64,000 nt of DNA from Chloracidobacterium sp. (GTDB lineage Bacteria; Acidobacteriota; Blastocatellia; Pyrinomonadales; Pyrinomonadaceae): NCBI GenBank assembly GCA_016716365.1, contig JADJWM010000017.1:1040337-1104336 (forward strand). Direction: 5' to 3'. The notes under the pieces are model-generated. The model did not search any database. It was given only the letters and a program-made list of their open reading frames with translations, and was not told the origin of the DNA. Positions 25,434 through 33,800 of the stretch are shown piece by piece. Both the position numbers and the translations under genes were made by a program. The stretch's first letter is position 1. Each line of letters opens with the position of its first letter.

Positions 25434-26099
25434 ATGAATACAGCCATCATCGTCGCCGCCGGTTCGGGATCGCGTTTCAATTCAGACATACCCAAACAAT
25501 TTCTCGAGATCGCCGGCAAGCCCGTCATCGCGTACACGATAGAACGCTTCGAAGCGGCACCGTCCGTCGATTCGATCGTTCTGGTGTTGGCTCCGGATCA
25601 GGTAGCGTCGTTCGACGATTCGCCATATTCAAAGATCGACGTCGTCGCACCCGGTGGGCCAACGCGGGCAAGATCCGTCTGCAACGGTCTCGAAAGGGTC
25701 CTTTCGGAGACCGAGATCGTCGCCGTTCACGACGGGGCCCGTCCGCTTGTCACCGTTGACGAGATCGAGCGGACCATCGCGAAGGCCAAAGAAACCGGGG
25801 CCGCTTGCCTTGTCGCACCCGTCACCGATACCATCAAATCCATCCGCGGCGGCGAGATCGCAAACACCCTCGACCGCGATAAGCTTCGGCGTGCGCTCAC
25901 GCCGCAGGCATTCAGGATCGACGTATTGAAAAAGGCGTTCGAGGGGATCGATCTGGATGACTCGATCACGGATGAGTGCTATTTGGTCGAAAAGTTCGGC
26001 CACCCGATCGCGATCGTCGAGGGCAGCCCGCGGAACATAAAGATCACGCACACGGAGGACCTGATCCTCGCGGAAGCATTGCTAAAAGCTAATAGCTAA
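25434..26099 (+). CDS. ispD: 2-C-methyl-D-erythritol 4-phosphate cytidylyltransferase
   Basis: IspD transfers CMP to MEP in the MEP isoprenoid pathway. The 221-residue protein has the nucleotide loop IIVAAGSGSRFNSDIPKQFLEI, VHDGARPLV, and the TDTIKSI and LRRALTPQAF segments of the family. The ATG at 25434 starts just before the glycine loop; the TTG at 25425 is less likely. The last codons (LKANS) and the stop lie in a run of AGCTAA-type short repeats that continues to about 26122. ispF follows after 76 bases, the usual partner. Confidence 0.95.
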   Translation: MNTAIIVAAGSGSRFNSDIPKQFLEIAGKPVIAYTIERFEAAPSVDSIVLVLAPDQVASFDDSPYSKIDVVAPGGPTRARSVCNGLERVLSETEIVAVHDGARPLVTVDEIERTIAKAKETGAACLVAPVTDTIKSIRGGEIANTLDRDKLRRALTPQAFRIDVLKKAFEGIDLDDSITDECYLVEKFGHPIAIVEGSPRNIKITHTEDLILAEALLKANS

Positions 26100-26175
26100 C
26101 GGCTTACAGCTCACGGCCTATGGCTTTACATAGACGGATCTTAGTCTCCATTTTCGGCCTGATCGAATAGAACCA

Positions 26176-26658
26176 ATGCGTATCGGCTTCGGCTCAGACA
26201 TTCACCGACTCGTCCCCGATCGCCCGCTGATCCTCGGCGGCGTGCGGATAGAGTCCGATCTCGGTGCCGAAGGGCATTCGGACGCCGATGCGCTCACGCA
26301 CGCGATCACAGACGCTCTACTCGGAGCGCTCGCACTCGGCGACATCGGCACTCATTTCCCGCCAAGCGACGAACGCTGGCGAAACGCCGAGAGCTTCGTT
26401 TTCCTGCGGTTCGCGGTCGGCGAGATGAAGCAGCACGGCTACGAGATCTCAAACGTCGACTCGACCGTGCACCTCGAATCGCCGAAGCTTCGCCCGTACA
26501 TCGACGAGATCCGCAAAGGCCTCGCCGACGCTCTCGAGGTCGAAACGAACCGCGTCAGCGTAAAAGCCAAAACGGGCGAAGGCGTCGACGCCGTCGGCGA
26601 ACGCCGAGCGGTCCGCGCAGAGGCGTTAGTGATGTTACGGGCAGAGACGCGACCGTAA
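26176..26658 (+). CDS. ispF: 2-C-methyl-D-erythritol 2,4-cyclodiphosphate synthase
   Basis: IspF cyclises CDP-ME 2-phosphate. The 160-residue protein has the zinc ligands in FGSDIHRLVP (Asp and His) and the conserved EGHSDADALTHAITDALLGALALGDIGTHFP, then the TGEGVDAVGERRAVRAEA ending. The final codons, AETRP and stop, come from the first of two 30-base repeats beginning at 26641, so the native C-terminus seems to have been replaced. A diverged second copy of the last 45 coding bases lies at 26723-26770. Confidence 0.96.
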   Translation: MRIGFGSDIHRLVPDRPLILGGVRIESDLGAEGHSDADALTHAITDALLGALALGDIGTHFPPSDERWRNAESFVFLRFAVGEMKQHGYEISNVDSTVHLESPKLRPYIDEIRKGLADALEVETNRVSVKAKTGEGVDAVGERRAVRAEALVMLRAETRP

Positions 26659-26713
26659 GGGAGCGTGCATCGGGCCCCACCGGGCAGAAACGCGACCGTA
26701 AGGGAGCGTGCAT
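26641..26713. repeat. Tandem pair of 30-base repeats after ispF
   Basis: Copies at 26641-26670 and 26684-26713 match at 29 of 30 bases (GCAGAGACGCGACC then GTAAGGGAGCGTGCAT). The first supplies the ispF stop. The second runs into a near copy of the ispF 3' end. Repeats of this wording are dispersed in related genomes as far as I recall. Confidence 0.75.
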
Positions 26714-26722
26714 TAAAATGAA

Positions 26723-26905
26723 CCGCCGTCGGCGAACGCCGCGCGGTCCGCGCCGAGGCGATAGTGATGTTGGAGAAAGAGGGGGGGGGGGGGCCAGGGC
26801 GGGGCAGGGGGGGGGGGGGGGGGGGGGGGTCGAGAGGGGAGGGGGGGGGCCACACCGACTGGAACCCCCACCCGGGAACAGCGAGGGGGCAAACACGGGC
26901 GCCCG
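26723..26905. other. Duplicated ispF tail followed by poly-G/C stretch
   Basis: 26723-26770 repeats the last 45 coding bases of ispF with a few substitutions and then diverges. From about 26778 the sequence turns into runs of G up to 21 long, with C runs further on. The style matches 2178-2520. The duplication and the runs together suggest a mis-assembled or error-rich junction. No gene is called; long frames across it are composition artefacts. Confidence 0.65.
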
Positions 26906-26925
26906 GCCCCCGCCCTTTCCAACAG

Positions 26926-26954
26926 TTAACGCAGATTATCACCCGCGATATTAT
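26926..26954 (+). promoter_or_regulatory. Promoter of the thymidine phosphorylase gene
   Basis: TTAACG at 26926-26931, a 17-base spacer, and TATTAT at 26949-26954. The ATG at 26960 is only 5 bases further on, so the transcript should be leaderless or nearly so. Confidence 0.5.
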
Positions 26955-26959
26955 CATTC

Positions 26960-28297
26960 ATGCGACCACAAGACATCATCGCCAAAAAACGCGACGGGGG
27001 CGAATTGACCGCCGACGAGATAGCCGCGTTCATCGACGGCGTTTGCGACGATTCGTGGGCCGATTATCAGGTGTCGGCGCTTGTGATGGCGATGTTCATC
27101 CGCGGACTCAGCGAGGCGGAGGGCGAGCATCTCGTCCGTTCGATGCTCTATTCCGGCGAGGTTCTCGACTTTTCAGACATCGACGCGCCGAAGGCCGACA
27201 AACACTCGACCGGCGGCGTCGGCGACAAGACCTCGCTGATCATCGCACCGCTGGTCGCGTCGTGCGGCGTGGCGGTCCCGATGATTTCCGGCCGGGGCCT
27301 GGGCCACACCGGCGGCACGCTCGACAAGCTCGAATCCATCCCCGGCTACAACGTCAAACTCTCGACCGACGAATTCCGCGGCCTCATCAAACGATGCGGG
27401 TTCGCGATGTCCGGCCAGACCGCCGATATCGCCCCGGCCGACCGAAAGCTCTACGCACTTCGCGACGCCACCGCGACCGTTCCTTACATCCCGCTCATCG
27501 TCGCTTCGATAATGTCCAAGAAGCTCGCCGAAGGCATCGACGCCCTCGTCCTCGACGTAAAGACCGGATCAGGGGCATTCATGCCGAAACTCGACGATTC
27601 TCTGACACTTGCCGAGGCTCTCGTCCGTACGGGGCAGAATTTTGGCGTCCGGGCAGAGGCGGTCATCACCGACATGAGCCAGCCGCTCGGCCGCTTCGTC
27701 GGCAATGCGCTCGAGGTTTACGAGTGCATCCGGATCCTGAAAGGGGAAGCCGACGATTCCTGGGCGGACACAAGAGAACTTTCGCTCGAGCTCTCGGCCC
27801 GCCTTCTCGTCCTCGCCGGCGTTTCCGTTAATGTCGAAGACGCACGCGGCCTCGCCGATTCGAAACTCACTGACGGGGCCGCGTTCGAAAAGTTCCGCGA
27901 GAACGTCCAGTGCCAGGGCGGTGATCCGTCGGTCTGCGACGATCCCGAAAAGCTGTTTGACCCGGCCATCGAGAAGTTCGATGTCCTCGCCGACGCCGAG
28001 GGTTATGTCACCGCCATCGACACGCTCGCCATCGGGAACGCCGTCTGCGAGATCGGCGGCGGCCGAACGAAGGCCGACGATTCGGTCGATCATGCCGTCG
28101 GTTATGAGTCCTTGTCCCGACTTGGGGACAATGTTGCAAACGGCTCGCCCCTGGGAATCCTCCACTGCCGGACCCTTGAAAAGGCCGATTCCATTGCCGT
28201 CCGCGTCAAGAATGCCTATACCATCGGCGAAGTGCGCCCATCCGGGACACCTCTCATCAGGCAGATCGTTTCGCCATCCACCGACGGGTCCGACTAA
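26960..28297 (+). CDS. deoA: Thymidine / pyrimidine-nucleoside phosphorylase
   Basis: A 445-residue enzyme that splits pyrimidine nucleosides into base and (deoxy)ribose 1-phosphate. It carries the family signature SGRGLGHTGGTLDKLE, the phosphate-binding KHSTGGVGDKTSL, and DVKTGSGAFMPKLDDS. The C-terminal domain (AIDTLAIGNAVCEIGGGRTKADD, DHAVGYE) is complete. Whether it is specific for thymidine (DeoA) or broader (Pdp) cannot be settled from these motifs. The nucleoside-type BMP transporter genes downstream make a salvage role coherent. Confidence 0.95.
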   Translation: MRPQDIIAKKRDGGELTADEIAAFIDGVCDDSWADYQVSALVMAMFIRGLSEAEGEHLVRSMLYSGEVLDFSDIDAPKADKHSTGGVGDKTSLIIAPLVASCGVAVPMISGRGLGHTGGTLDKLESIPGYNVKLSTDEFRGLIKRCGFAMSGQTADIAPADRKLYALRDATATVPYIPLIVASIMSKKLAEGIDALVLDVKTGSGAFMPKLDDSLTLAEALVRTGQNFGVRAEAVITDMSQPLGRFVGNALEVYECIRILKGEADDSWADTRELSLELSARLLVLAGVSVNVEDARGLADSKLTDGAAFEKFRENVQCQGGDPSVCDDPEKLFDPAIEKFDVLADAEGYVTAIDTLAIGNAVCEIGGGRTKADDSVDHAVGYESLSRLGDNVANGSPLGILHCRTLEKADSIAVRVKNAYTIGEVRPSGTPLIRQIVSPSTDGSD

Positions 28298-28832
28298 ACC
28301 GCTTTAGTGACCATTGTTTTCGTTTCGTGTCCTCAGCGTTCACCATCGGCTTTACCGCACGGGGCACACCGGGATCGCTCAAACCCCACAAAAACCAACA
28401 GTTACCGAGATTTCGGATCGCCTCTTCCTTCAAGAAAAAAATGTACCGGCCGCGATCTTTCTGTGCTACAATGTTGCACGTATGGCACGATTCACGTCAT
28501 GCCGTGATCTTTGAAAACTTGACTTAATTGGTCGGCCCGGCCCTTGAACGGCGTCCGATTTGTGTTTGTCGCGGGACAGCGGGACACGCGGTGCAATTCA
28601 GTTCTAAACCTAAGCGGGACAATGCTTTGCTAGTCCCGCTGGCCAGCGGGACAAGCACTCTGACGGCTGCAGGCTGCGGATCGGGTCAAGCCTTTGAGGC
28701 TAAACGAGTTGCGGAGAAATTGCCCGATCTTTTTTGTCCCCATGTCCCGCATTGGGGGAACTGGCGTCTTGTCGAAAAACGGGCTTGCCGTTACTCTTAT
28801 GGGGCGCATCAAAGAACGAAAGGGGAACACCT
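28298..28832. other. Structured leader region upstream of the BMP gene
   Basis: The 535-base gap contains no convincing gene. It has four copies of GCGGGAC (starting near 28571, 28579, 28614 and 28646) and two of the complement GTCCCGC (near 28633 and 28745). A perfect 20-base palindrome spans 28633-28652. Alternative pairings are possible between the copies. It might be a regulatory leader of the nucleoside transporter or a repeat insertion. Confidence 0.5.
28613..28652. repeat. Palindrome with alternative hairpin partners
   Basis: AGCGGGAC at 28613-28620 can pair with GTCCCGCT at 28633-28640 over a 12-base loop. That same GTCCCGCT also forms a perfect palindrome with AGCGGGAC at 28645-28652, around a GGCC centre. 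Only one pairing can form at a time. Confidence 0.7.
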
Positions 28833-29891
28833 ATGAACTTAAGGTCTTTTGCGATTTTCGCCGCGTTACTCGCCGCCGTCGTAATTCTGCCGTCCTGCGG
28901 GAATCAGGCCGACGCCAAACGCGAGGGCTGCAACATCAAGGTCGGCATCGTTTTCGATATCGGCGGAAAGAACGACCGGTCCTTTAACGCCGCCGCGTGG
29001 GAGGGCGTCAAGCGTGCCGAAAAGGAACTCGACATCTGCCTTTACGATGTTGAACCCGGTAACCCGACCTCGATCGAACCCGCGATGCGTGCCTTCGCCG
29101 AACGCGGCTTCGACCTCGTCATCGGTATCGGCTTTGCGCAGGGGCCGATCCTCCAAAAGGTCGCCGAAGACTATCCGAAGATCAAATTCGCCATCGTTGA
29201 CGGCGTGATCTTTGAAAAGGACGGCAAGACGCCGAAATCGAACGTGGCCTCGCTCGTCTTTCGCGAGCACGAGGGCTCATTCCTCGTCGGGATGATCGCC
29301 GCTTCAAAATCGCGGACCGGCGTGCTCGGATTCGTGGGAGGAATGGACATCCCGCTCATCCACAAGTTCGCGACCGGCTACACCGAGGGAGCCAAATACG
29401 TGAACCCGAACATCCGCGTTATCACCAACTACGTCGGCGTGACCGATGCGGCGTGGAACAACCCCGGCAAGGGCAAGGAACTCGCCCTCAGCCAGATCGA
29501 ACGCGGGGCCGACGTGCTCTTTACCGCGGCAGGGAATTCGGGCCTCGGCGCCTTCGACGCGGTCGAACAGTACGGAAAGAATGCCGACGGCGAGGCGAAC
29601 AAATTCGTGATCGGCGTCGATTCGAACCAGAACGGCGTCAAGCCCGGCTTCGTGCTCACGTCGATGGTGAAACGGGTCGATAATGCGGTCTTTGACGTTG
29701 TAAAGGAAGTCCTGAACGGTAATTTCCAGGGCGGGTTCCATGTCTTCGGGCTGGACAAAGACGGCGTCGCCTACGCCATGGACGAACATAACCGATCGCT
29801 CATCCCCCCCGACGTCATCGCCAAAACCGAAGAGGCCAAAGCCAAGATAGTCTCCGGCGAGATCAAGGTCACAGACGCAATGGCGAAGTAG
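28833..29891 (+). CDS. BMP family nucleoside-binding lipoprotein
   Basis: A 352-residue substrate-binding lipoprotein of the BMP/Med (PnrA-like, purine nucleoside) family. The start at 28833 follows AAAGGGG and gives a signal ending in VVILPSC, with Cys as the lipidation site. The mature protein opens with KVGIVFDIGGKNDRSFNAAAWEG, the family hallmark, and contains GIGFAQGPIL, NVASLVFREHEGSFLVG, GFVGGMDIPLIHKF and ADVLFTAAGNSGLGAFDA, including the Asp and Phe residues that stack on the nucleoside in PnrA. The ABC ATPase follows after 26 bases. The protein should deliver nucleosides at the outer face of the inner membrane. Confidence 0.93.
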   Translation: MNLRSFAIFAALLAAVVILPSCGNQADAKREGCNIKVGIVFDIGGKNDRSFNAAAWEGVKRAEKELDICLYDVEPGNPTSIEPAMRAFAERGFDLVIGIGFAQGPILQKVAEDYPKIKFAIVDGVIFEKDGKTPKSNVASLVFREHEGSFLVGMIAASKSRTGVLGFVGGMDIPLIHKFATGYTEGAKYVNPNIRVITNYVGVTDAAWNNPGKGKELALSQIERGADVLFTAAGNSGLGAFDAVEQYGKNADGEANKFVIGVDSNQNGVKPGFVLTSMVKRVDNAVFDVVKEVLNGNFQGGFHVFGLDKDGVAYAMDEHNRSLIPPDVIAKTEEAKAKIVSGEIKVTDAMAK

Positions 29892-29917
29892 GATTCAGTG
29901 AACTACGAACAAATCAA

Positions 29918-31411
29918 ATGCTCGAACTGAGAAACATTAGAAAGGTCTTTGGAGACTGTGTCGCGAACGACGACGTTTCGCTGGTCGTCCATAAAGGCAC
30001 GATCCACGCGATCGTCGGCGAGAACGGTGCCGGGAAATCGACGGCGATGAAGATCGTCTATGGCTTCTACAGCCCGGACGGCGGCGAGATACTGCTTGAC
30101 GGAAAGCCCGTGACGATCCGAAATCCGCACGACGCGATCGCCCTCGGTATCGGGATGGTCCATCAGCATTTCCTGCTCGTGGACACAATGACGGTGGCCG
30201 AGAACATCATCCTTGGTGCCGAGACCGGGTCAGCCGTGAATCTCGACCTCGACGAGGCGAACCTGAAGATCCGGGAGTTATCGGATTCGCTTCGCCTGAA
30301 CATCGATCCGAAAGCCGTGATCGAGGACCTCTCCGTCGGCCAGCAGCAGAAGGTCGAATTGCTGAAGGCACTGTATCGCGACGCTGATCTCCTTATCCTC
30401 GACGAGCCTACTGCCGTGCTGACGCCGCAGGAAGTGAGCGAATTCTTCACCATCCTTCGGAAGATGAAGGAGCAGGGAAAGACGATCGTCATCATCACGC
30501 ACAAGCTGGATGAGGTGCTGGCGATATCCGATGAGGTCACCGTGATGCGCGACGGCAAGACCGTGGGCAACGTGAAAACGAGCGAGACCGATGCCCAGGC
30601 CCTGGCCCGGATGATCGTCGGCCGCGATGTTCTGCTTCGAGTTGAAAAACCGGACGCCAATCCGGGCGACAGGCTGCTCGAGGTCAAAGGCCTGACCGTA
30701 AAGGGCCGCCATGGAATCGCCGTCAATAACGTATCCTTCCAGGTGCGTGAGGGCGAGATCGTCGGGATCGCGGGTATCGAAGGCAACGGCCAAACGGAGC
30801 TGATCGAGACGATCGCCGGACTTATACCGGTTGAGTCGGGAGCGGTCCTCATCGACGGAAACGATGTGACCCGTTCCGGCGTCAAAAAGCTGAAGGAACT
30901 TCGCGTCGCACACATTCCTGAGGACCGGCACAAGCGCGGCCTTCTGCTCAATTCGAGTTTGAAGGAAAACTCGATCCTCGGCGTCCATTACCGGCCGCCG
31001 GTTGCGGTCTCCGGATTTTTGAATGACCGGTCGATCGAGAAGCGTGTCACGGGCATCCTTAAGGATTTCGACGTGCGGCCTCCGCGGCCGGAACTTGCCG
31101 CAAGATCGCTTTCGGGCGGTAATCAGCAGAAACTCATCATCGGCCGCGAGTTCGAACTCGACCCGAAACTGCTGCTGGTTTCCCAGCCGACCCGCGGCGT
31201 CGACATCGGGGCGATCGAATTCATTCACAGGGCGATCATCGAACTTCGCGATAAGGGACGGGCGATCCTCCTGGTCTCGGCCGAACTCGAGGAAGTCACG
31301 GCCCTTGCAGATCGCCTGCTCGTGATCCGCGAAGGTACGATCGTCGGCGAGGTTGACCCGAAAACGGCTACCGTTGAAGAGATCGGCCTTCTGATGACAG
31401 GAGGGAAATGA
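29918..31411 (+). CDS. ABC transporter ATP-binding protein, nucleoside/sugar (BMP-associated) type
   Basis: A 497-residue double ATPase typical of the YufO/RbsA-like subfamily. The first domain has Walker A GENGAGKSTAMKI, signature LSVGQQQKVELLKAL and Walker B LLILDEPTAVLTP. The second has a degenerate Walker A, GIEGNGQTELIE, normal for this group, and SLSGGNQQKLIIGRE. It would power nucleoside import with the BMP lipoprotein. The two permease genes that usually follow (YufP and YufQ type) are missing; the next gene is an unrelated VOC protein overlapping its stop. Confidence 0.93.
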   Translation: MLELRNIRKVFGDCVANDDVSLVVHKGTIHAIVGENGAGKSTAMKIVYGFYSPDGGEILLDGKPVTIRNPHDAIALGIGMVHQHFLLVDTMTVAENIILGAETGSAVNLDLDEANLKIRELSDSLRLNIDPKAVIEDLSVGQQQKVELLKALYRDADLLILDEPTAVLTPQEVSEFFTILRKMKEQGKTIVIITHKLDEVLAISDEVTVMRDGKTVGNVKTSETDAQALARMIVGRDVLLRVEKPDANPGDRLLEVKGLTVKGRHGIAVNNVSFQVREGEIVGIAGIEGNGQTELIETIAGLIPVESGAVLIDGNDVTRSGVKKLKELRVAHIPEDRHKRGLLLNSSLKENSILGVHYRPPVAVSGFLNDRSIEKRVTGILKDFDVRPPRPELAARSLSGGNQQKLIIGREFELDPKLLLVSQPTRGVDIGAIEFIHRAIIELRDKGRAILLVSAELEEVTALADRLLVIREGTIVGEVDPKTATVEEIGLLMTGGK

Positions 31412-31806
31412 TGGCTCAGGAGGCCGCTAGGAGGGTTCGTTTCAAGAACATCGCGACGCAGTTCGTCGTCGAGGACGTCATTGCCACCGCCGAATACTAC
31501 CGTGATGTCTTTGGTTTCCAGATCCTGGGTTACTTTGCCGACCCTCCCGTATACGCTATGGTCGCCCGAGACGGCGTCGAGATGCATTTTGGAAAGGCCG
31601 ACGCCCGCCCGGCCGACGCATCGAGTATCCAATTTCGACGGGTCGGTTTCGACGCGTACATTTGGGTGGACGATATCAACGCCCTTTTCGATGATCTCAC
31701 CGCGTCGGGTGCAGATATTGTCGAAGGACCGGTCAAGAGGGTCTATGAGAGTACTGAAGTGGTCGTAAAGGACTGCAACGGCTTCGTTTTGGTGTTTGGG
31801 GACTGA
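31408..31806 (+). CDS. VOC (glyoxalase/dioxygenase fold) protein
   Basis: A 132-residue vicinal-oxygen-chelate protein. FKNIATQFVVEDVIATAEYYRDVFGF is the typical first half-motif, YAMVARDGVEMHFGKA carries a likely metal His, and AYIWVDDINALFDDLTASGADIVEGP is the second half. The last strand, EVVVKDCNGFVLVFGD, ends as usual. Such proteins range from bleomycin-resistance-like binders to metalloenzymes, so the substrate is open. The start overlaps the ABC ATPase stop (ATGATGG), which implies coupling with the nucleoside transporter. Confidence 0.85.
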   Translation: MMAQEAARRVRFKNIATQFVVEDVIATAEYYRDVFGFQILGYFADPPVYAMVARDGVEMHFGKADARPADASSIQFRRVGFDAYIWVDDINALFDDLTASGADIVEGPVKRVYESTEVVVKDCNGFVLVFGD

Positions 31807-31808
31807 AC

Positions 31809-33017
31809 TCAGGCCGCGGTGGCGGACCTTGTTCCGAAAAGTGTATGGAGACGATCTACAGCGGCCTTGAGGTTATCCATCGACGTGGCATAGGAGAATC
31901 TTATGAAGCCATCTGCTCCGAATCCGGCCCCGTCGGTCGTGGCCACATAGGCTTCGGTCAGCATCGCTTCCACGACGTCGGCCGATCGAGCATATTTGCC
32001 CCCAAGCATGTCGCGGACGTCGACGAACGCGTAAAAGGCCCCTTCCGGCATATCGCATTTGAACCCCTCGATAGTGTTCAGAGCCGGGATCAGCCAATCT
32101 CGGCGGCGTTCATATTCTGCGAGCATCTGCCTTACGGCGGTCATCGATCTTTCAGGGTCTTCCATCGCCCTGGCACAGGCATATTGCACGAACGAGGTAG
32201 GGTGCGTGGCAGAATGGCTTTGAAGCTTGACCATCGCTTTGGTCCACGCTTCGTTAGCGATGGTATATCCGATCCTCCACCCGGTCATCGCAAAGGTCTT
32301 TGAAAAACTGCCGGCAACGCAAACGAACTCTCGGAGTTCGGCCGGGAAAGAAGCGGAACTGAAAACCTCGCCGGGCGGGTAAGCGAAGAAAAGGTAGCAC
32401 TCGTCCGCCAGTACATAAACGCCCAATTCGGCACATGTCTCGATTATTCGCCGGATCTCATCGCCGGGAATGACCCGCCCGCTCGGGTTGTTGGGCGAAT
32501 TGATGATGAGCAGTCTGGACCGGTCCGTGATCTTTGACCGTACCTCGTCCGCCGTGAGGATAAAGCCGGTTGCCTCGGTGTCAACATAGACGGCATTCGC
32601 ACGACAAAATGCCGCGATCTCCGGAAATGTGACCCAGTAGGGCCTTGGAATCAGGACATCGTCGCCGGGGTTCAGCAATGTGCAGGCGGCATTGAAGAGA
32701 GCTTGCTTACCCCCGCAGGCGGCTGCAACCTCCGAAGGCGAAAAGCTAGTCCCGAACTGCTCAGCATAAAAGGCGGCAACGGCTTCGGTGAACTGCCTTG
32801 TGCCGGCAGAGGCCGTGTACCGGGTGAGGCCCTTTTGCAGGCCCTCCGAAGCGAACTGCTTTATGAAATCCGGAGTATCAAAGTCAGGCTCGCCGACGGT
32901 CAGATCAATGACGTCGTGACCCTCTTCCCGTAGTGCCGACGCAATTTGGGCGGCTCGCAGCGTGGATGATGCACGCATTTTCGCGACGTTGTCGGATACC
33001 TTAAATTGATCTGCCAT
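31809..33017 (-). CDS. Class I/II aminotransferase (aspartate aminotransferase-like)
   Basis: A 402-residue PLP enzyme of fold type I. VIDLTVGEPDFDTPDFI, the substrate-loop residue pattern SAGTRQFTEAVAAFY, NSPNNPSGRVI, ADECYLFF and the PLP-lysine segment GSFSKTFAMTGWRIGY are all present, as is the Arg that binds the substrate carboxylate in GFIRFSYATS. It resembles the subgroup I-gamma AspC/AroAT proteins. The amino-acid substrate is probably aspartate or an aromatic acid. It converges with the VOC gene, with 2 bases between stops. Confidence 0.92.
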   Translation of the reverse strand: MADQFKVSDNVAKMRASSTLRAAQIASALREEGHDVIDLTVGEPDFDTPDFIKQFASEGLQKGLTRYTASAGTRQFTEAVAAFYAEQFGTSFSPSEVAAACGGKQALFNAACTLLNPGDDVLIPRPYWVTFPEIAAFCRANAVYVDTEATGFILTADEVRSKITDRSRLLIINSPNNPSGRVIPGDEIRRIIETCAELGVYVLADECYLFFAYPPGEVFSSASFPAELREFVCVAGSFSKTFAMTGWRIGYTIANEAWTKAMVKLQSHSATHPTSFVQYACARAMEDPERSMTAVRQMLAEYERRRDWLIPALNTIEGFKCDMPEGAFYAFVDVRDMLGGKYARSADVVEAMLTEAYVATTDGAGFGADGFIRFSYATSMDNLKAAVDRLHTLFGTRSATAA

Positions 33018-33116
33018 AGAATGAAGTCACGTGTCTATTGTTAGCTGACGTTTGGCGGGAACGGTCCTTTGGATCCTGCTGGCTATCCGCCCGCGACCCA
33101 ACGGTATGACCCGGCA

Positions 33117-33611
33117 CTATCGATCTGGGAGCTTAGCTCTCATTTTGGCTTCGACTAACTCCGGAATAAGGCCGTCGACGCGACCGCCGAGCAGGAAAAC
33201 CTGCTTCATTAAGGTGGACGAAACGTAGGAGAACGGCTCACCGGCCATAAAGAAGACCGTTTCGATCTCCGGTTCCAACTTGCGGTTCATCAGGGCCATT
33301 CTTAGCTCGTATTCGTAATCGCTGACTGCCCGGATACCTCGTACGATCGCAGTTGCTTCCATCTCCCGCGCAAAGTGGGCCGTCAATCCGGAAAAGCTTG
33401 CCACGCTGATCTCGCAGCCGTTACCCCCGAGGGACGGGATGATCTCCCGGATCATTTCGCATCTTTCCTCGACCGAGAACATCGGAGCCTTGTCCGGATT
33501 ATTAAGGACAGAGATCACGATCTCGTCAAAAAGCGGCAGGCTTCTCCTAATAACGTCCAAATGTCCGTTCGTTAGCGGATCAAATGAACCCGGGAAAATG
33601 GCTTTTCTCAT
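33117..33611 (-). CDS. coaD: Phosphopantetheine adenylyltransferase
   Basis: CoaD converts 4'-phosphopantetheine to dephospho-CoA. The 164-residue protein has AIFPGSFDPLTNGHLDVIRR with the TxGH nucleotidyl motif, and FSYVSSTLMKQVFLLGG with the SSTxxR-like motif, here SSTLMK, so the usual Arg is shifted or replaced by Lys. AIVRGIRAVSDYEYELRMALMNRKLEPEIETVFF matches the family throughout. It is the last gene of a minus-strand pair with the aminotransferase but separated by 99 bases. Confidence 0.95.
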   Translation of the reverse strand: MRKAIFPGSFDPLTNGHLDVIRRSLPLFDEIVISVLNNPDKAPMFSVEERCEMIREIIPSLGGNGCEISVASFSGLTAHFAREMEATAIVRGIRAVSDYEYELRMALMNRKLEPEIETVFFMAGEPFSYVSSTLMKQVFLLGGRVDGLIPELVEAKMRAKLPDR

Positions 33612-33800
33612 ACTTCCTTGTGCAGATAAACCGGCAACCCTATCTGCAACACGATCGCTTACCGTATCTACATAGTAATTACAATTGTATTTAATTGGTA
33701 ATCTTTGCCCGAGATCACCCTGAAAATCGACCTCGCCATGCTAATATCAGGAGTATCCGACAAAAGCCCCGTGATCGCGAATAACTTAGTATAAGCCGTT

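Noticed and set aside
26764..27831. 355-codon plus-strand frame through the G-runs into deoA
   Set aside because: The first part is a translation of poly-G and the rest is an arginine-rich shadow of thymidine phosphorylase.
28528..28836. 102-codon frame upstream of the BMP gene
   Set aside because: It is composed of the GCGGGAC repeat region and has no conserved features.
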